DNA of 7,618 nucleotides from an uncultured Synergistia bacterium (GTDB lineage Bacteria > Eremiobacterota > SpSt-956 > JAKJGF01): positions 1 to 7,618 of the forward strand of contig CALARM010000022.1 in assembly GCA_937888925.1 (NCBI GenBank), read 5' to 3'. Positions 1 to 5,949 of the stretch are shown one piece after another; position 1 is the stretch's first letter; each line of letters opens with the position of its first letter. The notes beneath the pieces are model-generated. The model worked only from the letters and a program-made list of their open reading frames with translations, was not told the DNA's origin and ran no database searches. The translations under genes and the position numbers were made by a program.

Positions 1-1894
1 GTTTTTCCTGTTTTCTATAAGTATCTCCAAGAAGCAGTAAGGCTTCAATATTATCATGGTCGTCTTTTAAAATCTTTGCGACAGCTTTCATAGTGTCTGC
101 ATATTTGCCTTTATCATAATAGTCCCTGGCAAGACTTATATCATTGCCGGAAGGGGTCATTACAGGAGTCGAAGTAATCCTGGAAACAGGGGAAGGAGTT
201 ATTTCAGACGTCGGAGTAATCATAGCAACAGGAGAAGGGGTTACAGAAGGAACGGTAGATAAAAAATATTTCAATATAAAGTTACTTACCGCAATTATTG
301 AGATTAAACCGCAGAAACAAAGAGGTATAAACAGTAAAAATATTGATTTATTAAATGGTTTCTTTCTTCCAGGCGAAGTGATTTCCATTGCAACAGTATG
401 GCCTTTTATTTCTTCTTCATTAAATGAGGGAATTTCTGTTTTTTCCAAAATGGAATCAGGAAGAGAGACAGAAGGAGAAACTATGGTTCTTTCATCATCT
501 TCATCAACTTCCGAATCTGTGCCCTTTAGAACCTGAAGTTTTTCCGTTACCTCTTTTCTGAGAGATTCCGGCAAAGAAAGTTTTAGCAATCTATTATAGT
601 GCTCTACAGCTTTATCTATAAAACCTAGCTTTTCACAGCATATAGCAACATGGTAAAGAATTACGTAATTATTACTGTCATATTCAAGTGCTTTAAGATA
701 TTCAAAATTTGCATTAAAGAAATCACCGGCATGTTCGTAATTTTCTCCTTTAATAAGGTGTTCGTCTATTTTTTTACGGTTCTTCTTGCTCTCCCTTATA
801 CGAAGAAGATCTTTTTTAAAATCTTCTATTGATTGATATCTGTCGGAAATTTTAATTTCTATAGATTTATTGATTATTCCGGCAAGGTCATGTGATACAG
901 ACGGGTTTATGTCTTCTACAGGAGGAAAATTAGGCCCCACTTCTTTCGGATGAACCTTTGTCAGAAGATGATATACTGTAACACCGAGGGAATAAATATC
1001 ACTTCTCTTTTCTGCTTTTCCTGCCCATTGTTCCGGAGGAGCATAACCTTCAGTATAAAGTGCATATTTTGTCGTATCGGCTCCCGGCCCTGCAAAGACC
1101 TTTGCTATACCGAAATCTATAAGTTTTACATCTCCTTCCTCTGTTACCATGATATTGTCAGGTTTAATGTCTCTGAACAATATTGGCTCTGTTCTGTTAT
1201 GGAGATATTCAAGAACATCTGCTATGGACAGAGCCCATGTTAGTATCTGATCTTCGGAGAAAAAATCCTCTTTCTGAAGATTCCGGAGCAGTTTCTTAAG
1301 AGTTTCCCCTTTTACATAATCCATGACAAGGTATAATTTATTTTCTTCTATAAAGAAATCTGTTATTGCAGGTATGCAGGGATGTTCCAGTCTGGAGAGT
1401 ATTTGTGCTTCAATTCGAAAACTTCTTTCGACTACAGAAGGATCGGGGCCATCTCCCGACATTTCCTTTACAGCCCTGTATTTACCTGAAAGAGCCGTAT
1501 CACGGGCAAGATAAACAACACCAAAACCTCCTCCCGCAATACCTCTTATTATTAAATAACGGTTATTCAGTATCTTCCCTATTGCAGGATAAGATACAAT
1601 GTCTTTAAGGCTCTTTTCACTTTTATATTCTAACTGAAGATAACCGCTTCCGTCTTCATAGAAAACATCTATTATGGCAGGAGAAGATGGTCTTTTAGAT
1701 AAGGTAGCGGCATGTTTACTCATTTCTTTAAACTCCACTACGGCAGTATTATAAAGAGGATTTGATGTATCACCGGGGAGCTTTCTCAGAATAAATTTTT
1801 CTCCGCCAATCTTATCTTCAACCACATAAACAGCGTCATATTCGTCATCACTTATAGTATGTATAATATTGAATTTTTCAAATTTTTCTTTCAC
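1..1894 (-). CDS. Transmembrane Ser/Thr protein kinase with duplicated N-lobe and TPRs (3' end cut by window edge)
   Basis: Reading the minus strand gives an open frame of 631 codons running off the left edge. The GTG start at 1894 follows AGGAG at about 9 nt, and no in-frame ATG occurs before codon 58. A complete Hanks-type kinase domain spans about residues 110-370: Gly-loop GIAGGGFGVV (118-127), AVKE with Lys143, catalytic FRDIKPDN with Asp242, DFG Asp260 and GYAPPEQ (283-289). All catalytic residues are present, so it should be active. Residues 5-101 resemble a second, degenerate N-lobe. After the kinase come a cytoplasmic TPR-like region (about 370-455), an acidic linker with a DERTIV stretch near 470, one transmembrane helix (about 518-540), a Thr/Pro/Ser-rich spacer (547-583) and the start of an outer TPR region (585-631 and beyond). 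The gene lies downstream of the TPR-CHAT gene on the same strand. Family activity is phosphorylation of Ser/Thr in target proteins. The ligand and substrates cannot be told from this sequence. Confidence 0.95.
   Translation of the reverse strand, partial: MKEKFEKFNIIHTISDDEYDAVYVVEDKIGGEKFILRKLPGDTSNPLYNTAVVEFKEMSKHAATLSKRPSSPAIIDVFYEDGSGYLQLEYKSEKSLKDIVSYPAIGKILNNRYLIIRGIAGGGFGVVYLARDTALSGKYRAVKEMSGDGPDPSVVERSFRIEAQILSRLEHPCIPAITDFFIEENKLYLVMDYVKGETLKKLLRNLQKEDFFSEDQILTWALSIADVLEYLHNRTEPILFRDIKPDNIMVTEEGDVKLIDFGIAKVFAGPGADTTKYALYTEGYAPPEQWAGKAEKRSDIYSLGVTVYHLLTKVHPKEVGPNFPPVEDINPSVSHDLAGIINKSIEIKISDRYQSIEDFKKDLLRIRESKKNRKKIDEHLIKGENYEHAGDFFNANFEYLKALEYDSNNYVILYHVAICCEKLGFIDKAVEHYNRLLKLSLPESLRKEVTEKLQVLKGTDSEVDEDDERTIVSPSVSLPDSILEKTEIPSFNEEEIKGHTVAMEITSPGRKKPFNKSIFLLFIPLCFCGLISIIAVSNFILKYFLSTVPSVTPSPVAMITPTSEITPSPVSRITSTPVMTPSGNDISLARDYYDKGKYADTMKAVAKILKDDHDNIEALLLLGDTYRKQEK
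150..254 (-). repeat. Imperfect Thr-Pro-Ser coding repeats in the kinase stalk
   Basis: These codons specify residues 547-581 just after the transmembrane helix. ITP/VTP and TPSPV motifs recur at roughly 11-14 residue spacing (TPSPVAMITP, TPSPVSRIT, STPVMTPSG). The DNA is correspondingly repetitive. It looks like an extended, low-complexity stalk that holds the outer TPR domain away from the membrane. Such Thr/Pro stretches are common between the membrane helix and sensor domain of bacterial kinases. Confidence 0.6.
1592..1882 (-). other. Degenerate extra kinase N-lobe within the kinase gene (residues 5-101)
   Basis: This segment aligns by eye, almost without gaps, with the N-lobe of the following kinase domain (residues 109-205). 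Matching landmarks are the opening hydrophobic strand (FNII against YLII), the strand after the Gly-loop (AVYVVED against VVYLARD), the Lys strand (KFILRKL against YRAVKEM), the C-helix, the PAI-D-F stretch (72-78 against 167-173) and the hinge strand YLQLEY against YLVMDY. The Gly-loop position reads SDDEYD, with no glycines. No C-lobe follows: the true kinase begins about ten residues later. It is most likely a non-catalytic regulatory fold. The alignment was made by eye and not scored. Confidence 0.6.
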
Positions 1895-1919
1895 AGTTAT
1901 TTTTCTCCTGTTATATTTT

Positions 1920-1968
1920 ATATGAGAATGATGAAATTTGTAACTTCACTGTATGCTGATTCTCATAT
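1920..1968. promoter_or_regulatory. 10-bp inverted repeat upstream of the kinase gene
   Basis: ATATGAGAAT (1920-1929) and ATTCTCATAT (1959-1968) are perfect inverted copies separated by 29 nt. Inside them, TGAA and TTCA (minus-strand reading) can form a short inner stem. The repeat lies in the 113-nt gap between the TPR-CHAT and kinase genes, and its kinase-side arm ends about 10 nt before the kinase SD site. It could be an RNA structure in the kinase leader or a paired operator. Function is unknown. Confidence 0.4.
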
Positions 1969-1975
1969 CTGGTTG

Positions 1976-1990
1976 TGACCGCTCCGGTCA
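1976..1990 (-). other. Small GC-rich hairpin after the TPR-CHAT gene
   Basis: TGACCG, a 3-nt loop and CGGTCA form a perfect 6-bp hairpin 18 nt past the TPR-CHAT stop codon, in otherwise AT-rich DNA. No T-tract follows on the minus strand, so it is not a standard intrinsic terminator. It may be an RNA 3'-end stabiliser or processing signal that lets the two genes be expressed at different levels from one transcript. Confidence 0.3.
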
Positions 1991-2007
1991 TGTTTCACTA
2001 TATATAA

Positions 2008-4746
2008 TTATTTTCCTACCAGTACAAAAGGAGCCCAGAAGAAAGGGTGAGAATAACTTAACTTCTTTCCTTCAAACACTTCTGTTTCCTTCATAAGAGT
2101 AATCTTTGCCTTTCTCAAAGCTTCTGCTTTTGTCATACCGGACATGAGATTTTTATAAAATATTTCCATCAATCTGGCAGTAGAGGCACTTTCAACACTC
2201 CATAAACTTACGACAACAGAAGGAGAACCGGCATACATAAAAGACCTTGTAAGGCCTATAACACCTTCCCCTGTTCTAATCTTTCCCAGACCTGTTTCAC
2301 AGGCACTCAGAACTACAAGATCAGATTTTAAATTCAAATTCAGGACTTCCAGGGCTCTCAGAAAGCCGTCTTCTTCTTTATTTCCTTTAAGGGTAAAGAC
2401 AAGACCTGAATACATGGGATTTTCTTCGTCTAAAAATCCATGAGTTGCGAAAAGAAGATATTTATAATCGGAAGATTTATTCTTTACATTCTCTTCAGTA
2501 GCATTAATGCCTGTGTAAACCTCTGATTTGCCTGTTTTTTTGAACATATCACATATATTTTTCACCTGTTTCTCAGTACCGGTAAGAGGAGTAAAATAAT
2601 AATTATCTCCTCCCTGAAGCCTGATAAAATTATTCATGCCCGGTATAATACGAACATCGGGAATAACAGTAAAATCAGGATTTCCGAAAGCAAGAAAGGA
2701 ACCGCCCGGTTTTTCTTTCTTTTCCCTTAAAGAAGGATCCAGCAATGCAGCAGACGGTATATAGGAAATATTATATTTTTCAATTAAATATTTATTTGCT
2801 GAAAAACCGGAAAAGGTAATTTTACTATCACTCTCTTTCCCCTCTTCTGTTACAAGTGCCTCAAAGGGCAGATAATAAAGTATTCCGTCTGGAACTATAA
2901 GGAGTTCACCATTGTCAGGTATGGATATCTTTTCTATAACAGGTTTAAATATTATAGAATAAAGTTCCGATAAATTCCTTCCATAACATTTAGACAGAAT
3001 ATTAATAAAAACACTCTCTTTGCCCTTCAATTCTTCAAAGGGTTTTCTAAAATCTTCGATTTTTTTATTCAATTCATCAGATGTTACAGGTATTTCTACA
3101 AAGGAAAAAGATTTTTTCCCTATTACCCATACATCCAGTTTATCATTCTTTATGAAATACTCAAGAATAAACTGATTGTCACTTAAAACCTTCTTCTGTA
3201 ATTCATCAATGGTAAGAGGCTTTTTTATACCTGTAAGGAATGAATAGGAAGGACTCGACAGAAGTAATTCCTGCTGAAGGGATTTAAAATCCTCCCTTGT
3301 TTTAATAAGTTTTCCCTGAAGTTCTTTAAGGTATTCTTCATCAGGTTTTGCCAGGGAATTTTCCCGTATAAGAGCAGACTGAAGATAATTCATCTCTGAT
3401 TGAAGTTTTTTATCTTTTTCCAGCAGTTCCGGCTTTACACCTTTTTTTATATCCACTCTGGCTCCCGTAATGGCATCAAGGAGTGATCGCGCCCTTGCCA
3501 TTTCCAGATAGTAAAAAGCTTCTTTATATTTTCCCTCTTTGATTAAAAAATTAATCATATGTCTGTAATAGGGCATAAATTTTTCACTGAAGGATTCCTT
3601 AAATTCTTCAAGCCTTATTTCACCTCTTATCTTCTCAAGCTCTTCTATGGATTCCCTGTAACATTCTTCTGCCAGTGCGGCAGAACCGGTTTTTTCATAA
3701 ATAGAACCGAGATTCTGAAGTGTTTTTACCATACCGAAAGGGTTACCGGCAGATTTATAGAAATCCAGACACTCTTTATAGACTTTTATAGAATCATCTG
3801 TACGTCCATGCTTATCATAAAGTAATGCCACATTAAAGAGTCCATCTATTCTTCCGCCGTTGTCACCTGCCTCTTTTGCGATAACCATAACCTTATCATA
3901 TATACCGAGAGCTCCTTCGTCATCGCCTTTAAGGATACTGGTTCTGGCAATTTCACGTAAAGCTTTATATTCCTTAACAGTATCTCCCATGTCTTTAACC
4001 AATTTTCTTGCTTCCCTGTATTTTGAAAGACCTTCTTCATAATAACCATATTCCTGACATATATCACCGGTTCTCATTAAAAGCTCATAACTTATGGAAG
4101 GAGAATTTTTTGCTATATTCAAAGCTTCCTGAAGTTTTTGCAGACCAGTTTCTTTATCGCCGGATTTAATATAATCTTCACCTGTTTTACATAGAAGAAG
4201 GCCTATATTCTCTGTATCATTTAATTCAATAAACATTGACAGACTGTCTGTATAATATTTTAACGAATCAGAGTAGAGTCCGAGTTCACTGTAAATATCT
4301 CCTGTATGAGATAAAGCTGTGGCCATGCCCTTTTTATCAGACATTTCTTCATATAATGCCAGGGCACCTGTACAGGATTTTAAAGATTCTTCATAAAGCC
4401 TGAGTGTAAGATAAACCTGACTTTTATTTATTAATGAAAAAGCTTCCCTGTCTTTTTTTGACAATTTCTTGAAAATCTCACAGCCATTACTGTAAGAGGA
4501 AAGAGAATTTTCATAAAGACAGAGAGAAAAATATACGTCTCCCATGTTCAAATAACACTCACCGGCTCCGTTAAGATCTCCTGCGGAAAGATATATGGAA
4601 AGGGCTTTTTCGTATTCTTCCCTGGCTGCATCAAATCTGTAATGTTTATAGGCTTCAAGGCCGGCATTCATGTGTACCAAAGGTTCGTCTGATGCCAGCA
4701 AAGGAAAAGTAAATATAAATATGATTACTATAACAGCTCTTATCAT
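2008..4746 (-). CDS. Exported TPR-CHAT domain protein (caspase/separase-clan peptidase-like)
   Basis: 912 residues. The ATG at 4746 follows GAGAGGTG at about 10 nt. Residues 1-18 form a Sec-type signal peptide (short basic start, hydrophobic core, LLA-SD cleavage site). It has no lipobox Cys. About nine TPRs of roughly 40 residues run from 25 to about 385, recognisable from repeated GD-Y, G-Y--SL-Y and AL--Y patterns. A helical section follows (392-427, with the E-ARARSLLDAI motif usual in front of CHAT domains), then a charged coiled-coil-like stretch (about 430-500). The CHAT region occupies about 506-912. Its putative catalytic pair is intact: His769 in FATHGF and Cys816 in LSACETG, followed by the GEGVIGL-R-F-YAG-PSVV-SLW block typical of the family. 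CHAT proteins belong to the caspase/separase clan, and some, such as the peptidase of type III-E CRISPR systems, cleave proteins. Inference: it acts outside the cytoplasmic membrane and its TPRs bind a partner or substrate, possibly the outer TPR part of the adjacent kinase. The substrate is unknown. Confidence 0.93.
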   Translation of the reverse strand: MIRAVIVIIFIFTFPLLASDEPLVHMNAGLEAYKHYRFDAAREEYEKALSIYLSAGDLNGAGECYLNMGDVYFSLCLYENSLSSYSNGCEIFKKLSKKDREAFSLINKSQVYLTLRLYEESLKSCTGALALYEEMSDKKGMATALSHTGDIYSELGLYSDSLKYYTDSLSMFIELNDTENIGLLLCKTGEDYIKSGDKETGLQKLQEALNIAKNSPSISYELLMRTGDICQEYGYYEEGLSKYREARKLVKDMGDTVKEYKALREIARTSILKGDDEGALGIYDKVMVIAKEAGDNGGRIDGLFNVALLYDKHGRTDDSIKVYKECLDFYKSAGNPFGMVKTLQNLGSIYEKTGSAALAEECYRESIEELEKIRGEIRLEEFKESFSEKFMPYYRHMINFLIKEGKYKEAFYYLEMARARSLLDAITGARVDIKKGVKPELLEKDKKLQSEMNYLQSALIRENSLAKPDEEYLKELQGKLIKTREDFKSLQQELLLSSPSYSFLTGIKKPLTIDELQKKVLSDNQFILEYFIKNDKLDVWVIGKKSFSFVEIPVTSDELNKKIEDFRKPFEELKGKESVFINILSKCYGRNLSELYSIIFKPVIEKISIPDNGELLIVPDGILYYLPFEALVTEEGKESDSKITFSGFSANKYLIEKYNISYIPSAALLDPSLREKKEKPGGSFLAFGNPDFTVIPDVRIIPGMNNFIRLQGGDNYYFTPLTGTEKQVKNICDMFKKTGKSEVYTGINATEENVKNKSSDYKYLLFATHGFLDEENPMYSGLVFTLKGNKEEDGFLRALEVLNLNLKSDLVVLSACETGLGKIRTGEGVIGLTRSFMYAGSPSVVVSLWSVESASTARLMEIFYKNLMSGMTKAEALRKAKITLMKETEVFEGKKLSYSHPFFWAPFVLVGK

Positions 4747-4773
4747 AATAACATGTCACCTCTCGTGAAAAAT

Positions 4774-4789
4774 CTCTTTACTTAAAGAG
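4774..4789. promoter_or_regulatory. Palindrome at the TPR-CHAT transcription start (possible operator)
   Basis: CTCTTTACTTAAAGAG is a perfect 7-bp inverted repeat with a 2-nt centre. It touches the edge of the predicted -10 box (4788-4793) and covers the expected start of transcription near 4781. A dimeric repressor bound here would block initiation. The regulator is not in the window. It could equally be a hairpin at the extreme 5' end of the mRNA, acting on stability. Confidence 0.4.
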
Positions 4790-4816
4790 TATAGCAGCCA
4801 TAACGTATTAATTCAA
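4788..4816 (-). promoter_or_regulatory. Sigma70-type promoter for the TPR-CHAT (and perhaps kinase) gene
   Basis: On the minus strand, TTGAAT (-35; 4811-4816) and TATACT (-10; 4788-4793) are separated by exactly 17 nt. A TG one base before the -10 box makes it an extended -10. The predicted start near 4781 gives a leader of about 35 nt. No equally good promoter was found in front of the kinase, so this one may drive both genes. Confidence 0.7.
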
Positions 4817-4863
4817 TATTGAGAGTGTTTTTTTTATGACAGTAATGTTTCTACTTCTTTAGA

Positions 4864-4892
4864 TTGAAGTAAAATATTCAAATTAATATAAT
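4864..4892 (+). promoter_or_regulatory. Sigma70-type promoter for the TPR/Q-rich protein gene
   Basis: TTGAAG (4864-4869) and a consensus TATAAT (4887-4892) are spaced 17 nt apart in AT-rich DNA. The expected start near 4899 leaves a leader of about 45 nt ending in a strong AGGAGG (4931-4936), 7 nt before the ATG. The promoter is back to back with the TPR-CHAT promoter: the two -35 boxes are about 47 nt apart, so shared regulation from the middle is possible. Confidence 0.7.
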
Positions 4893-4943
4893 TTTATGGT
4901 AAAATAGTAATTAAATAAATTAAATGTTTCAGGAGGTTAAATT

Positions 4944-5747
4944 ATGTCAAAAAAAATCATTATAATTCTTATGGTTTTTATAGCAGGAATGGTTTATGTC
5001 TTACCTGCAAAAGCTGAAAGTGCAGATGATTGGATTAAATACGGAAATCAGCTTTATTCTCAGGGAAAATATGCGGAAGCTATTAAATATTATGATGCGG
5101 CTATAGGTGTGGATGCAAATAATATAAGAGCATGGGCAAATAAAGGCAATGCACTGTATGCCATGGGACGATATAATGAAGCACTGACCTGTTATGATAA
5201 AGTTTTAACCATAGACCCCGGAAATCAAACTGCCCAGTCATATAAAAGTAAAATTCAGCAGGGACAGCAACAGGGACAACAACAGGGACAGCAACAGGGA
5301 CAGCAACAGGAACAGCAACAGGGAGCAGACAATATAATCGAAGCAAGCAGAGTAGGCCCCTTTCAACTGGGTGGAGTATCTATTGAACAGGTAAAAAATG
5401 CTCTTGGAAATCCGGCAAAGATTGAAGACAATAAGAATGCCTCATCTGTAGTCTGTTATTACACAGGTCAGGGTCTCATATTATATTTCAGCGGCGGCCA
5501 GGTTCTGAACAATGTTATAACAACAAGTCCCTCATATCAGACAAGAAAAAACATTAGAGTAGGCTCAAGGATTGAAGATGTAAGAAAAGCCTATGAAGGC
5601 ACAGAGGTTTTATTAAGTGAAACTACCCAGTATAATTATTTAAAAACTGTACTTCCTTCTACCTTTGGAGTATATTTAAGCTATGACGGTATAAAATTTA
5701 TTTTCGGCCAGGGATACAGTGTAATAGGGATTGAAATAGGAAATTAA
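4944..5747 (+). CDS. Exported protein with two TPRs, Gln-rich repeat and an unassigned C-terminal domain
   Basis: 267 residues with a strong SD (AGGAGG, 7 nt upstream). Residues 1-24 are a signal peptide (KK start, hydrophobic core, PAKA-ES cleavage site). Two TPRs follow (about 26-95; WIKYGNQLYSQGKYAEAIKY, then WANKGNALYAMGRYNEAL). Next comes a low-complexity linker (105-127) of GQQQ/EQQQ units. The C-terminal region (about 136-267) appears to hold two related halves. Each begins with a Gly and an acidic-V helix (SIEQVKNALG; RIEDVRKAYEG) and ends in strands of the type GLILYF...VLNNVIT and GIKFIFG...VIGIEI. That layout recalls the alpha/beta SmpA/OmlA-like (BLIP-type) folds, but this is a guess from pattern only. 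It is probably periplasmic or surface-exposed. Divergent transcription from the TPR-CHAT gene suggests a related role. I do not recognise a named family. Confidence 0.9.
   Translation: MSKKIIIILMVFIAGMVYVLPAKAESADDWIKYGNQLYSQGKYAEAIKYYDAAIGVDANNIRAWANKGNALYAMGRYNEALTCYDKVLTIDPGNQTAQSYKSKIQQGQQQGQQQGQQQGQQQEQQQGADNIIEASRVGPFQLGGVSIEQVKNALGNPAKIEDNKNASSVVCYYTGQGLILYFSGGQVLNNVITTSPSYQTRKNIRVGSRIEDVRKAYEGTEVLLSETTQYNYLKTVLPSTFGVYLSYDGIKFIFGQGYSVIGIEIGN
5262..5321 (+). repeat. Five 12-bp tandem repeats encoding GQQQ/EQQQ
   Basis: Units of ggacagcaacag are repeated five times head to tail, with one synonymous change in the second unit and one Gly-to-Glu change in the fifth. They encode residues 107-126 of the exported TPR protein. 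Unit length is a multiple of three, so slippage would lengthen or shorten the linker without breaking the frame. The reverse strand reads as a long Val-Pro shadow ORF, which is not a gene. Confidence 0.9.
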
Positions 5748-5792
5748 AAAAATTTTTTAAAAATTGTAAGCTAGGGACTATTTTTTTTTTTT
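5748..5792 (+). other. A/T-tract 3' region after the TPR/Q-rich gene
   Basis: Directly overlapping the stop codon is TTAAAAAAATTTTTTAA, an almost perfect A/T palindrome. About 20 nt later comes a run of 12 T (5781-5792). There is no GC-rich stem ahead of the T run, so this is at best a weak intrinsic terminator. Read-through into the RRM gene is possible. The same T run lies just upstream of the next promoter's -10 box. Confidence 0.35.
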
Positions 5793-5797
5793 AAATG

Positions 5798-5806
5798 TGC
5801 TATAAT
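5798..5806 (+). promoter_or_regulatory. Extended -10 promoter for the RRM gene, inside a palindrome
   Basis: TGCTATAAT is a textbook extended -10 (TG, one base, consensus TATAAT). No convincing -35 box lies 16-18 nt upstream, where the poly-T tract sits; an extended -10 can work without one. The box lies within TGCTATAATAGCA (5798-5810), a perfect 6-bp inverted repeat around one base, which could be a repressor site. The predicted start is near 5813. Confidence 0.6.
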
Positions 5807-5812
5807 AGCAAA

Positions 5813-5949
5813 GTTGAGTTGTTTATGAGAAAGTCTCCTTACCGGAAGGTTCCTGAAATTATAAAACTTCACGGTTATGACGAGCTTCGATATAAATAGC
5901 CGGAAGTATTATAATATCCAGTTAAATCTGGAGGAAGGAGCCATTATTT
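5813..5949 (+). promoter_or_regulatory. Structured 5' leader of the RRM protein gene with alternative pairings
   Basis: About 137 nt separate the predicted start from the RRM ATG, long for a single small gene. Visible pairings are: GAGA/TCTC (5827-5837); ACCGGAAG (5841-5848) with CTTC-A-CGGT (5867-5875, one bulged A); the same CTTC-A-CGGT with a second downstream copy GCCGGAAG (5899-5906), mutually exclusive with the former; TCCAG/CTGGA (5917-5932), whose 3' arm covers part of the SD; and CTCCTT (5835-5840), complementary to the SD AAGGAG (5935-5940). This could be autoregulation by the RRM protein or a temperature- or translation-sensitive switch. It matches no riboswitch class I recognise. 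Confidence 0.45.
5825..5899 (+). CDS. Possible 24-codon leader peptide upstream of the RRM gene
   Basis: An ATG at 5825, about 12 nt after the predicted transcription start, opens a 24-codon frame ending at TAG 5897-5899. The peptide begins MRKSPYRKVPEII and ends GYDELRYK: basic, with varied composition rather than low complexity. No clear SD precedes it, so initiation would be weak or near-leaderless. Its frame spans the first alternative stem and its stop abuts the second CCGGAAG copy, so translation could shift leader folding. It may equally be chance. I recognise no homologue. Confidence 0.25.
   Translation: MRKSPYRKVPEIIKLHGYDELRYK

Noticed and set aside
144..1608. Several plus-strand ORFs of 60-130 codons
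   Set aside because: All lie opposite the kinase gene, which has a complete set of kinase motifs. They have no SD sites or recognisable domains and are shadow frames.
1902..1945. Possible kinase promoter (minus strand TTACAA, 17 nt, TAAAAT)
   Set aside because: The -35 match is poor and the predicted start would fall on the SD itself, leaving essentially no ribosome-binding leader.
1920..1968. Fur-box-like half sites (TGAGAAT and ATTCTCA)
   Set aside because: The half sites are about 29 nt apart, far beyond the compact spacing of a Fur box, and there is no iron-related gene nearby.
3559..4067. Short ORFs on both strands inside the TPR-CHAT gene
   Set aside because: The 912-codon frame is continuous across them with clear TPRs, so these are out-of-frame shadows.
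5262..5321. CRISPR-like repeats
   Set aside because: The 12-bp units are contiguous without spacers and in frame within a coding region.
5101..5346. Minus-strand ORF with Val-Pro repeats
   Set aside because: It is the reverse reading of the GQQQ-encoding 12-bp repeats. There is no SD, and the plus-strand gene has a signal peptide and TPRs.
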